DNA from: Rhodospirillales bacterium
GTDB lineage: Bacteria; Pseudomonadota; Alphaproteobacteria; Micavibrionales; Micavibrionaceae
DNA length: 64,000 nt
Reading direction: 5' to 3'
NCBI GenBank assembly: GCA_020638395.1
Contig: JACKIP010000001.1
Location: forward strand, 1-64,000
Below the pieces are notes generated by a model. That model saw nothing but the letters and a program-made list of their open reading frames with translations, was not told the DNA's origin and did not search any database. The translations under genes were made by a program, and so were the position numbers. Each line of letters opens with the position of its first letter. Position 1 is the stretch's first letter. Positions 33,825 to 42,013 of the stretch are shown here, one piece after another.

Positions 33825-35914
33825 ATCTTCAGCCAGATTTGAATAAAGCAGCAGGCGAATATAATTCATTTTTTACAACTTTCAAATGGAATGGTTTGGA
33901 TCCAAATGCCTCCTCTATCTGGGCGCTCCTTTGGTGCTCGGCTCAACACAATATGATTTGGTCTTTTGGGATAGCGGTGTCGGGTTTAATACAGAAGCAT
34001 CGAACCTTCATGGGTAAGTTCTGCGGGATTGTCGGGGCAAAAGACGTTCAAATTACGTCTTACTTTTACAATGGAAACGTTAGTGGCACTAACAAACTGT
34101 TCATTGATGGAAACGAACAAATTCTTTCTCTATTGAGAGGGGGATGCCCAAGTGACGCAAGAACCATGTCCGATAATTTGAGGATTAGCGGCTGGTATTC
34201 TGGTGGAGGGGGGCCGTATCCTTTTGATGGGGATATTTATGATGTGATTGCTTATACAACAGATTTAGGAGAGTCCTCCAGACAACTCATCGAACAATAC
34301 CAATCGGCGAAATGGGGCATTGCGCTCGATAAACTGGCCGGGGCGGGGACGGAAATTGCGGAGGCCACGGCGCATGATGCGGGCGACCCGACCAACGCCG
34401 CCACCAACGGCTATAACGTTTTCACAACCCGTTATTTAGAGCGGCTGGCGGAAAGCGCCGATTTGATGTTGCAAGCTTCCACCGGCATCACGCTTGATCT
34501 GAAAGGTGATACGCTGGATCTCACCGGCGGCGCGGCGGCGGGCAAATCTATCACGCTGCAAACCGATAACGGTGATATTACGGATGTTTCAAGCGGCACC
34601 ATCCGCACCACCAAAACCGGCTCCGGCGCTGGGCTGAACGGCAATATCGCCCTCATCGCCGGCGGCGCGGGCAATATCAACCTCGACACCACCAACCTCG
34701 AAGCCCTGAACGGCGGGCAAGTCTCCCTCACCGCCGGGGGTGATGTCTCCTTAACACAAACATCGGCTCTTAACCTCGGCAGCGTCTCCGGGCAAAATGT
34801 TTCCATACAAACGACCGGTGGTACGTCTGACGTGACCTTGAACAACACCATCACCGCGAGCGGCTCCGGCAATGCTCTGACCGTTGCATCAGGGCGCAAC
34901 TTTATCAATAATGCGGGCGCGGGCGCGGGGGCGCTCAATACCACGGATATCAATGGCCGCTGGCTAGTCTATTCCGCCGACCCATCCGCCAATACGCTCG
35001 GCGGGCTAGCTTCCGATTTCAAACGCTATAACAAAACCTATGCCGGATACGCGCCGGGCAGCGTTGTGGAAACGGGCGACGGCCTGCTCTATTCCATCGC
35101 CCCGACCCTGAGCGTCACCGCACAAAATGCCAGCCGCGCCTATGGCGACGCCAACAGCTTCACCTATAGCATTTCCGGCTTTATCGACGGCGATACGCAA
35201 GGCAGCGCGACAAGCGGCGCAGCCTCCATCACCTCCGCCGCCACGCAAAACAGCAATGTCGGAAGCTATGCGATTACGTCCGCGCTCGGTACATTGGCGA
35301 GCAGCCTGGGTTATCAATTTACAACCTTCAACCCCGCCACATTGACCATCAATAAAGTACCGCTTAGTGTTTCTCTGGCGCAAAGCAATTATAGCCGGGC
35401 GCAGGGCGCGGCCAACCCGTCCTTCACTCTGAATTACAGCGGGTTTAAGCTGGGTGAGACCACAAGCGTTCTTGATTCCCTGCCCTCGGCAGGCACGGCG
35501 GCGGGAACCAGCAGCACCAGCGGGCAATACGCCATCAACATTTCAGGCGGATCGGATAATAATTACAGCTTCTCCTATCCCAGCCCGGCCGGATATCTGA
35601 GCGTGGAAACGGCGGTGCTGCCTTCTACCTGGGAGAAAGTGGCCTATGCGAATGATGGTCTTAATCTGGGCGTTCAATCTCCCGTACCTTTGGTATCAGC
35701 CACAACATCAAGCGCTCCGGCAGGCGAGTCAAATTCTAGCAGCGCAGGCGAAAACGAAGACAATGAAGAGAACGGCAAACCATCCGTGCGCCGGACACAA
35801 GGGCAGAATGATACCGAAACGCTCAGCGTTCCCGGCCTGAATGTTACGATTGAGGCATCTCTGGCCCGCACCCTTGGCCTGACCCAGGAAAAAATCAACG
35901 AGATGTTCCGGTAA
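33755..35914 (+). pseudogene. TpsA exoprotein, C-terminal part (LamG-like and MBG repeats)
   Basis: About 719 codons continuing the gene above in a different frame; the apparent ATG at 33755 is internal and lacks a ribosome-binding site. Seen: the rest of a concanavalin/LamG-like domain (to about residue 195, with KLFIDGNEQI and GDIYDVIAYTTDL), filamentous-haemagglutinin-type beta-helix repeats (ITLDLKGDTLDLTGG, GQVSLTAGGDVSLTQT), MBG/YDG-type domains (LSVTAQNASRAYGDAN, LSVSLAQSNYSRAQGAANP) and a Ser/Glu-rich tail ending LTQEKINEMFR. Surface adhesion is the family role. Confidence 0.75.
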
Positions 35915-35972
35915 CCTTCGGGATGTTTGTCTGGATTTCCCCTCCCATTTTGCTGAAAAACCTTTATTATGA

Positions 35973-36179
35973 ATGCGCTATGTCAGAAATGGGCATGGTC
36001 GGGCTGTAGTAGGCTCAAATCAACGCGTTCGGCAAAACGTTATTTGTCGCTCTCTGGCTTTATGGCCGGGGGGCGGCAGCGTATGTCCAGAGCTTCGGCT
36101 TAAAGGCTGTCGCGGCTGTCTCGTTGAGCGGTCTACTAACCTCCGGCCTCCATCCCTGAAAACGGCATGGAGGTTTTGA
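35973..36179 (+). other. possible Ash/icd-like leader region of a phage-type regulator
   Basis: A 68-codon frame (starting MRYVRNGHGRAVVG, containing VERSTNLRPPSL) lies just upstream of the interrupted XRE gene. Its composition reminds me of the Ash-family leader frames found ahead of regulators in P4-like elements, but the match is weak and no good ribosome-binding site is seen. It may be non-coding regulatory RNA rather than a gene. Confidence 0.2.
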
Positions 36180-36182
36180 TTT
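36147..36182 (+). terminator. stem-loop with T-rich tail upstream of the XRE gene
   Basis: CCTCCAT (36147-36153) and ATGGAGG (36167-36173) form a 7-bp stem with a 13-nt loop, followed by TTTTGATTT. It could be a weak intrinsic terminator or attenuator, ending 14 nt before the XRE start codon. Confidence 0.35.
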
Positions 36183-36196
36183 GAGGAGCATAGGCC

Positions 36197-36247
36197 ATGA
36201 AAAAACATGAACGCCGGAAAATAGATCGGCATGTGGGCAACCAATTA
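36197..36247 (+). pseudogene. XRE-family regulator, 5' fragment interrupted by the IS630 composite
   Basis: Codons MKKHERRKIDRHVGNQL follow GAGGAG (36184-36189). The last codon TTA contains the target TA (36246-36247). Joining it to 41804 restores the frame exactly: RTARQFRG then MSQQELAGHIDL. The original would be 86 residues with a phage-type Cro/CI helix-turn-helix. See the 3' fragment at 41804. Confidence 0.8.
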
Positions 36248-36262
36248 TAGCCAATTATACAA

Positions 36263-36790
36263 TTACTGATAGGTTTGTATAATTTGGTCTATAGATTTTG
36301 TGTGGTTGAATTGTCTGATTTTTTTGAGGGCAGCGAAGTCATGTTCAATTGGATTGAGGTCTGGTGAGTATGGAGGAAGGTAGAGCAATTTTGCACCTGT
36401 CTTTTCAATGATGTCGCGTGTTTTCTGTGATTTATGAAAGGCGGCATTGTCCATGATGACGACTTGGTGCGGTTTCAAATGCGGGGTGAGTTGATATTCC
36501 AGCCAGTCATTGAAAATATCAGCATTACATGTCCCTTCCCAAAGCTGGGTGGCTTGGAGAGTTCCATCTGGCATCCGTGCGGCAAGAAGGGATGTACGAG
36601 GTCTTTTGTGACCTGAAATCTCTCCATAGACACGCGTCCCTTTTAAGGCATACCCGTAGAGCCGTGCCGCTTCCAATGCAAAACCACATTCATCAAGATG
36701 GATAAAAGAACATCCGCGCCGAACATATCGTTCACGAAGACGCAGAAATGCCTTCCTTTTCATAGTGTCGCGTTGCGTGTACAGCATCAT
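36263..36790 (-). CDS. IS630 transposase, catalytic second frame (copy A)
   Basis: 175 residues with the DDE_3 pattern: FIHLDECGFAL (first Asp), VVIMDNAAFHKSQ (second Asp) and YSPDLNPIEHDFAALK (Glu). Expressed by frameshifting from the upstream frame at an A8 run near 36784-36795. This joined-frame arrangement is common in IS630 elements. Confidence 0.85.
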   Translation of the reverse strand: MMLYTQRDTMKRKAFLRLRERYVRRGCSFIHLDECGFALEAARLYGYALKGTRVYGEISGHKRPRTSLLAARMPDGTLQATQLWEGTCNADIFNDWLEYQLTPHLKPHQVVIMDNAAFHKSQKTRDIIEKTGAKLLYLPPYSPDLNPIEHDFAALKKIRQFNHTKSIDQIIQTYQ

Positions 36791-37097
36791 TTTTTTTACG
36801 GCTTATACGCAGTTTTTTTAGGTTGTAGTGAATGCAAAAAACGGAAACCTTAAAATAACGCGCGCGGTCAGCTATTGTCCAATCGGCGTGGTTCAGAACA
36901 TTCTCGCTTAAATCATGGCGACTTATCTTGCGCGAGTTTCGTGGGCCAGGCTTGGTATATGTCTCCGCATCCTCTTGCGCCACCCATCGATAAACGCTTG
37001 CCTCCCCAACGCCAAAGCGGAGCGCAGCTTCTCGCTTCCCCCCACCATCCCTTACAAATTTTACAACGCGTCTGCGTATATCTGATGAACATCTCAT
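36732..37097 (-). CDS. IS630 transposase, DNA-binding first frame (copy A)
   Basis: 121 residues with two helix-turn-helix modules: SSDIRRRVVKFVRDGGGKRE..FGVGEASVYRWV and DWTIADRARYFKVSVFCIHYNL. Ends shortly after the frameshift region shared with the catalytic frame. Confidence 0.8.
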   Translation of the reverse strand: MRCSSDIRRRVVKFVRDGGGKREAALRFGVGEASVYRWVAQEDAETYTKPGPRNSRKISRHDLSENVLNHADWTIADRARYFKVSVFCIHYNLKKLRISRKKNDAVHATRHYEKEGISASS

Positions 37098-37153
37098 CCA
37101 TACACTCTACCAGCTTTTTTACACGTGTCTATCAGTATTTATATAATTAGCTA

Positions 37154-37283
37154 TAATTTCTTCTTTCAGTTTCTGCCCAAGTGTGTGCCTATATTCGCGC
37201 GGAAAATTCTTCGTCACCTGCATAATCCGCAAAAGCAGATCATAGGTCAACTTGTAAATTGGCAAATGCTGGTATTGCGCCAT
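37154..37283 (-). pseudogene. Avd-like four-helix-bundle gene, 5' fragment cut by IS630
   Basis: About 43 native codons from an ATG at 37283: MAQYQHLPIYKLTYDLLLRI, then NFPREYRHTLGQKLKEEII, before IS630 copy A begins. The pattern LPIYK..YDLL....K.FPREYR.TLG.KLK is that of the bAvd/'four helix bundle' accessory proteins of diversity-generating retroelements, which bind the reverse transcriptase. These proteins are normally about 110-125 residues, so two thirds is missing. It lies downstream of the variable-protein gene, the usual order. Confidence 0.6.
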
Positions 37284-37376
37284 TAAAAAACACCCTTCAT
37301 ACAGACCTCTATTGTGCGTATTAACCAACTGTAAGAAAAGATGTTTTTAAAAAATTCTGCAAAAAATTTGTAGCGA

Positions 37377-37391
37377 CCCCGCTTCGCGGGG
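37377..37391 (-). other. GC hairpin downstream of the variable region
   Basis: CCCCGC-TTC-GCGGGG is a perfect 6-bp stem with a 3-nt loop, about 30 nt beyond the conserved end of the variable region. DGR target sites such as that of Bordetella phage BPP-1 need a short hairpin just downstream of the IMH. With the AT-rich tract that follows on the minus strand (AAATTTTTT) it could instead be a transcription terminator. Confidence 0.45.
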
Positions 37392-37420
37392 ACAGTTAAA
37401 TTATTAAATGATTAAATGGT

Positions 37421-37560
37421 TCATCTCCGGGCACAGCGGACGTTACGGTTACTCGTCTTGGTAGCTGTCCTGGTTACCGTCACTAAAGCGCTGTAGCCAC
37501 GCGTTGCTGCTATTGAACTCCGAGGACGACCAGTACCATTGGCCGCTGAGATCAAAGCTG
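37421..37560 (-). other. putative DGR variable region (VR) with IMH-like end
   Basis: On the coding strand the 3' end of the DUF1566 domain reads YWSSSEFNSSNAWLQRFSDG then NQDSY. After an apparent 2-nt loss the other frame continues KTSNRNVRCARR and a stop at 37421-37423. DGR variable proteins typically end in an AAC-rich stretch closed by such a conserved VRCARR-type block. Codons at the variable spots (GAC, AGC, TAC, CGC) are all reachable from AAC by changes at A only. Confidence 0.55.
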
Positions 37561-40500
37561 CTACGCAACGGACCGGTCGTGCCGCTGTTATCATCATCTG
37601 TCGCATCATTGACTGTCGGCAATGGATGGTCGGGATCGTCTGTCGCATTCAAATTGGCATAGATCACATCCAGTTCCGAAATCGCCGGCAGATACCAGCC
37701 ACCGCCGGACAGAGCATTACAGGTTTCCGCCGCCGTGTGCGTACCTGATACATCGGCCACAAGCGTTGCCGTATTGCCAGGGCCGTCCGTCGCATTGACA
37801 TTCGTCCAGGCCGTACCCGTTCCTATATTCGTCGTATCGGATTCCGTATTGGCATTTTTCCATTGCATCGTATCTCTGGTATTCGGATCGCCGCCGCCAT
37901 TTTCACAGCGGTCGTCAACCGGGTCATAGTCCTGCCCCAGATCACAGCGGCGCACGAAGAAGTCCGTGGTTGTGCCCGGTACATCCCCGGCATAAACCAT
38001 CACATCATCCATATCCGTGGGATCCGCCCCAAACAGGCGCGCACAGCCTGAATTGGCCGGGGCGGACAGATCGCCGGACGGGCAAGATGAAAGACCTAGA
38101 AGGATCGTGCTTACATCAAGGCTTAAATTATGTGGCAGAGCAAATGTCGTATCCAGATCGTTGCCGGACGCATCCTCCAGCTCATCCGCCGCCACAGTGA
38201 TCGCGGTAATCGTGATCCCGTCCGCGTCATTGTCCCCCGCCTGCACCGTGTAGGTAAATTCGGCGTTACCGGCATTGATCGCGGAGAAATTCGCGGTGCG
38301 GGACGTGCCACCAATATTCAGCGTTAAGCTCGGCGTGCCGCTTTGCACAAGGTCTTCATTCGCGTTTAATGTCACCGTGATTATATCGCCAATTCCTGCC
38401 GGGTCGCCGCCGCTCGATACCGCCGTAAAGCCTGCAATCGTCGGCATGGTGACATCCGGCACCGTGCCGGACAATCCGCCGCTGACCGTCCGCACCATCG
38501 GCGCGCCGTTTGTGCCGGTCAACGTACCGCCGTTCTTCTCGATTTCCTCGGCAACGATATTGGACAATGTTTCATCCGCACCCACAACATCATAAGTAAA
38601 GACAAGCGTGGATGTGCCGCTGCCGCTCGCATAATCGGCCAGACGATCCAGACCGCCCAGGGTAAAGCGTAGCCTCGGCATTCCGGTGACCGTGACGCTT
38701 CCCGTCAATGGCACGGTAAAGGTCAGTGTATTGCCCGTAGCCAGCGTGCCGGCCACACTGACCGCTTCATCGGCAAAAGGCGCGGCTTTCGGATTGGAAG
38801 GCTGCGGGCCGACGAGATCAAGCTGCGTGTGCGCTTCACTTGTATGTGTCTCATAAATGGCCGTACCTTCGGCGCGGATTTGCGGTGCCAGCCCATCCCC
38901 ATCCTGTGCTTCGGCCAGTTCTTCCGTATTCACGCGCGTTGTACCGGTATCGTCTGTAAAGTCCGCTGCGCCATCACGCACCCGCAGCGTCGTGGTGCCG
39001 CCCGATACGCGCACATCCACGTCCGTTCCTATCAGGTCGATTGTACCGCCCGGCACGGCAATAACCGTTATGCCGCCACTGCCGCTGGTGAATTGTATAA
39101 TCCCGGTAATCAGGACGATCTGGTCTTTTTCAATCCGCACTTGCGTATTTTGTCCCACATCCAGCCTTGCGCCGTTGCCGAAGACTACCGTGGCTCCGTC
39201 GCCGCCCGCGCCGCCGGTCGTAATCGTCGTGCCGAAGGCCAGAGATTGCCCGACACTGACATTTGCCCCTTGTGCAAAGGTCACGCGCGCCGTTACATCA
39301 GGGTCTTGACGCACCTGTACCCGTATTTCATTGTTCCGGCGCACTTTCTCAAAACGCCGATCCAGAACGGAATCAAGATTGTAAGTCGGGCGCTTCCACA
39401 AATCATCCCATCCCTGCCCGAAACGATAATTCAGGCGCATGGTAATCTGCCCTTCCATATCGTCCATTTCATTGTCTCTTGTCGCTTGGGAACGGATCGT
39501 AAAGGCATTCACCGGCGTGTATTCCGCCGCAAACTGATAGCCCCATATATCGTCCCCGTCCGGATTGATAACAGGTGTCTTTTCCTGACTCCAATGATAG
39601 CCCTTGGCAAACACTTCCAGTTCCGGGGCTTGGGGCAAACGCCCCGAAACTTCCAGATCTTCACCTCCTAATGCTTTTTCTTCATAACCGTCATCACGTC
39701 CGCGCCAGTCGGACAGGCCGACATATTTATTGAACGCCACACCGTACAGGCTGGTTTTATAATCCAGCCCCAACGACATGCGATTATGGTGATACGGCCA
39801 CTGGTGATCGAAGAAGGCATTGGCCCCGAACATATGCTGTTCATCTGGTGTAATATAGCGGTAAGCAAGCCCGGCATTCACCGTATCGCGGCGCTGGCTT
39901 GTATCCGCGCCTATATCTTCAACCTGCTTGTTGGCGTAGGAAGCCTGCGCGAAAATGTTATGACGCAAATCGGCGCTGTCCCAGAGCGGCTGTACGGTCA
40001 AAACCGAATATTCGTCAATTCCGTCACCTGAAAGAGAATACTCCAGCTCCAGTTTGTTCAACGCCGTAATGTCACTCGCCGCCGCTGCCGCCTTGACCCC
40101 TTCCAGACCACTACGAATTGCGGTTTGCTTGACATTGCCGCCCAGATCATAGCCCTGCCCTTCTCCTGACAGCCCAACCTGTGAACGGGCAAAGCCGTTC
40201 GCCATGTCACCTGTGCCTCTGGCAATCTCACCCGTTGCCGCATTCACCGCCGCCGCCGCCATTTTATTGTCAATCGCGGGTAAAACATCCTGCAAATTCT
40301 CCCTCACCCAGTCCTGCGTCACGTTAGAACCATCCGGCAATATCGAGCGACCACGCTGCGCCAACGTGGACACCACATCATCAAATCTGGGGTCGCCCTC
40401 CAGCATTTGCCCCGTGGCAATGACTTCCTGCGCTACCCGCCGCTCCCACGCGCTGTATTCACGCTCTTTTTTGGGATAAGGGGTGCTTTCATATAATGGG

Positions 40501-40733
40501 GAAGAAGCGGCCTCTTCTTTCTGCGCCAAACTTTTCAGTTCACGAATCAGGCTTTTCGCTTCCTCAGGAGAAAGGGCATCGGGATCAATATTATCAAGTT
40601 TTTGAAATACCAGAGAGGATGAAGTTTCCCCTGCATTGACCGGGCTTGCCGAAAATCCCCAGTGGAGCGGGATGAGCAAAAGGAACATAAGTCCAGTGGT
40701 AAAATGTCTAAACTGTTTTCCCGGCAAGCGCAT
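37449..40733 (-). CDS. inverse autotransporter with FecR-like, Ig-like and DUF1566 C-type-lectin domains; likely DGR variable protein
   Basis: 1094 residues from the ATG at 40733 (MRLPGKQFRHFTTG, signal peptide to about residue 35); an in-frame start at 40886 adds 51 residues with no secretion signal. Domains: linker helices (about 100-190), intimin-type inverse-autotransporter barrel (about 210-450, with NAFFDHQWPYHHNRMSLGLD), a FecR-like domain (about 475-600, VSVGQSLAFGTTITTGGAGG), Ig-like repeats (about 640-890) and a C-terminal DUF1566/Lcl-type domain (about 900-1094, GGWYLPAISELDVIY, YWSSSEFNSSNAW). The barrel would display the C-terminal domain outside the cell. The current frame stops at YQDE, about 11 residues short of the conserved VRCARR end. 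Confidence 0.8.
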   Translation of the reverse strand: MRLPGKQFRHFTTGLMFLLLIPLHWGFSASPVNAGETSSSLVFQKLDNIDPDALSPEEAKSLIRELKSLAQKEEAASSPLYESTPYPKKEREYSAWERRVAQEVIATGQMLEGDPRFDDVVSTLAQRGRSILPDGSNVTQDWVRENLQDVLPAIDNKMAAAAVNAATGEIARGTGDMANGFARSQVGLSGEGQGYDLGGNVKQTAIRSGLEGVKAAAAASDITALNKLELEYSLSGDGIDEYSVLTVQPLWDSADLRHNIFAQASYANKQVEDIGADTSQRRDTVNAGLAYRYITPDEQHMFGANAFFDHQWPYHHNRMSLGLDYKTSLYGVAFNKYVGLSDWRGRDDGYEEKALGGEDLEVSGRLPQAPELEVFAKGYHWSQEKTPVINPDGDDIWGYQFAAEYTPVNAFTIRSQATRDNEMDDMEGQITMRLNYRFGQGWDDLWKRPTYNLDSVLDRRFEKVRRNNEIRVQVRQDPDVTARVTFAQGANVSVGQSLAFGTTITTGGAGGDGATVVFGNGARLDVGQNTQVRIEKDQIVLITGIIQFTSGSGGITVIAVPGGTIDLIGTDVDVRVSGGTTTLRVRDGAADFTDDTGTTRVNTEELAEAQDGDGLAPQIRAEGTAIYETHTSEAHTQLDLVGPQPSNPKAAPFADEAVSVAGTLATGNTLTFTVPLTGSVTVTGMPRLRFTLGGLDRLADYASGSGTSTLVFTYDVVGADETLSNIVAEEIEKNGGTLTGTNGAPMVRTVSGGLSGTVPDVTMPTIAGFTAVSSGGDPAGIGDIITVTLNANEDLVQSGTPSLTLNIGGTSRTANFSAINAGNAEFTYTVQAGDNDADGITITAITVAADELEDASGNDLDTTFALPHNLSLDVSTILLGLSSCPSGDLSAPANSGCARLFGADPTDMDDVMVYAGDVPGTTTDFFVRRCDLGQDYDPVDDRCENGGGDPNTRDTMQWKNANTESDTTNIGTGTAWTNVNATDGPGNTATLVADVSGTHTAAETCNALSGGGWYLPAISELDVIYANLNATDDPDHPLPTVNDATDDDNSGTTGPLRSSFDLSGQWYWSSSEFNSSNAWLQRFSDGNQDSYQDE

Positions 40734-40895
40734 ATCGAACAAAATCTGGGTTGAATACAATCGTGAGCGGAAAACACTTAGAATTCCACAGTCTATATTA
40801 TAAAAATCGGGGGGACAGGGGTAATTTAGAAAAAACGCCAGATTTTCAAGAACTTTGCAAAAAATCCACCGATTTAACAACCGCAAGAGGTGTTA
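40734..40895. other. upstream region of the variable-protein gene
   Basis: 162 bp between the chosen start and IS630 copy B. It should hold the promoter, though none stands out clearly on the minus strand. The IS edge at 40896 lies ~160 nt ahead of the start codon, so an outward promoter from the IS could also contribute. Confidence 0.3.
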
Positions 40896-40910
40896 TAGCC
40901 AATTATACAA

Positions 40911-41438
40911 TTACTGATAGGTTTGTATAATTTGGTCTATAGATTTTGTGTGGTTGAATTGTCTGATTTTTTTGAGGGCAGCGAAGTCATGTTCAATTGG
41001 ATTGAGGTCTGGTGAGTATGGAGGAAGGTAGAGCAATTTTGCACCTGTCTTTTCAATGATGTCGCGTGTTTTCTGTGATTTATGAAAGGCGGCATTGTCC
41101 ATGATGACGACTTGGTGCGGTTTCAAATGCGGGGTGAGTTGATATTCCAGCCAGTCATTGAAAATATCAGCATTACATGTCCCTTCCCAAAGCTGGGTGG
41201 CTTGGAGAGTTCCATCTGGCATCCGTGCGGCAAGAAGGGATGTGCGAGGTCTTTTGTGACCTGAAATCTCTCCATAGACACGTTGCCCTTTTAAGGCATA
41301 CCCGTAGAGCCGTGCCGCTTCCAATGCAAAGCCACATTCATCAAGATGGATAAAAGAACATCCGCGCCGAACATATCGTTCACGAAGACGCAGAAATGCC
41401 TTCCTTTTCATAGTGTCGCGTTGCGTGTACAGCATCAT
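40911..41438 (-). CDS. IS630 transposase, catalytic second frame (copy B)
   Basis: 175 residues, identical to the copy A frame except GQRVYG in place of GTRVYG near residue 52. DDE residues are present (FIHLDECGF, VVIMDNAAFH, LNPIEHDF). Reached by frameshifting at the A8 run. Confidence 0.85.
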   Translation of the reverse strand: MMLYTQRDTMKRKAFLRLRERYVRRGCSFIHLDECGFALEAARLYGYALKGQRVYGEISGHKRPRTSLLAARMPDGTLQATQLWEGTCNADIFNDWLEYQLTPHLKPHQVVIMDNAAFHKSQKTRDIIEKTGAKLLYLPPYSPDLNPIEHDFAALKKIRQFNHTKSIDQIIQTYQ

Positions 41439-41745
41439 TTTTTTTACGGCTTATACGCAGTTTTTTTAGGTTGTAGTGAATGCAAAAAACGGAAACCTTA
41501 AAATAACGCGCGCGGTCAGCTATTGTCCAATCGGCGTGGTTCAGAACATTCTCGCTTAAATCATGGCGACTTATCTTGCGCGAGTTTCGTGGGCCAGGCT
41601 TGGTATATGTCTCCGCATCCTCTTGCGCCACCCATCGATAAACGCTTGCCTCCCCAACGCCAAAGCGGAGCGCAGCTTCTCGCTTCCCCCCACCATCCCT
41701 TACAAATTTTACAACGCGTCTGCGTATATCTGATGAACATCTCAT
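41380..41745 (-). CDS. IS630 transposase, DNA-binding first frame (copy B)
   Basis: 121 residues, identical to the copy A frame; tandem helix-turn-helix modules (FGVGEASVYRWV, FKVSVFCIHYNL). Confidence 0.8.
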   Translation of the reverse strand: MRCSSDIRRRVVKFVRDGGGKREAALRFGVGEASVYRWVAQEDAETYTKPGPRNSRKISRHDLSENVLNHADWTIADRARYFKVSVFCIHYNLKKLRISRKKNDAVHATRHYEKEGISASS

Positions 41746-41803
41746 CCATACACTCTACCAGCTTTTTTACACGTGTCTATCAGTATTTATATAATTAGCT
41801 ATA

Positions 41804-42013
41804 AGAACGGCGCGGCAATTCAGGGGAATGAGCCAGCAAGAGCTTGCCGGACACATTGATCTGACCTTTCAACAAGTGCAGAAATATGAACGCGGCGATA
41901 ATCGAATTGCATCATCGTTGCTTTACGACCTCGCGCAGATACTGAAAATACCGCCTCATTATTTCTTTGATGGCCTGCCGCCTCTCCCTACAAAAATCAA
42001 AGGAGACAAATGA
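41804..42013 (+). pseudogene. XRE-family regulator, 3' fragment
   Basis: Begins RTARQFRG immediately after the TA, then MSQQELAGHIDLTFQQVQKYER, a clear Cro/CI-type helix-turn-helix, and ends DGLPPLPTKIKGDK. An ATG at 41828 could still produce a 61-residue product lacking the first helix. Its stop overlaps the next start (ATGA at 42010), so the two genes were coupled before the interruption. Confidence 0.8.

Larger units (their letters stand above)
36248..37153 (-). mobile_element. IS630-family insertion sequence, copy A
   Basis: Ends TAGCCAATTATA and TATAATTAGCTA are inverted repeats, flanked by TA on both sides as expected for IS630/Tc1. It is 906 bp, the same length as copy B; only a few base differences are visible (for example near 36597, 36645 and 36679). 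Confidence 0.85.
36248..41801. mobile_element. IS630-flanked composite transposon carrying a DGR target gene
   Basis: Two near-identical 906-bp IS630 copies in the same orientation (36248-37153 and 40896-41801) bracket 3.7 kb of cargo. The outer edges share a TA (36246-36247; 41802-41803), and the host XRE gene rejoins in frame across the pair, so the whole unit inserted as one event or was built in place from a single target. The inner flanks do not match each other as a simple insertion: one cuts an avd-like gene, the other lies upstream of the variable-protein gene. Hence the cargo probably came from another locus. Confidence 0.7.
40896..41801 (-). mobile_element. IS630-family insertion sequence, copy B
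   Basis: 906 bp, same ends and orientation as copy A, flanked by TA at 40894-40895 and 41802-41803. The two copies differ at only a few positions, so they have moved or been homogenised recently and could recombine to delete the cargo. Confidence 0.85.

Noticed and set aside
40734..40886. Upstream start for the variable-protein gene
   Set aside because: It would bury the signal peptide 51 residues inside the protein.
36248..42013. A complete DGR (with TR and RT) inside the window
   Set aside because: I looked on both strands for a reverse transcriptase and a second copy of the VRCARR-type block; neither is present. Only the target and part of avd are here.
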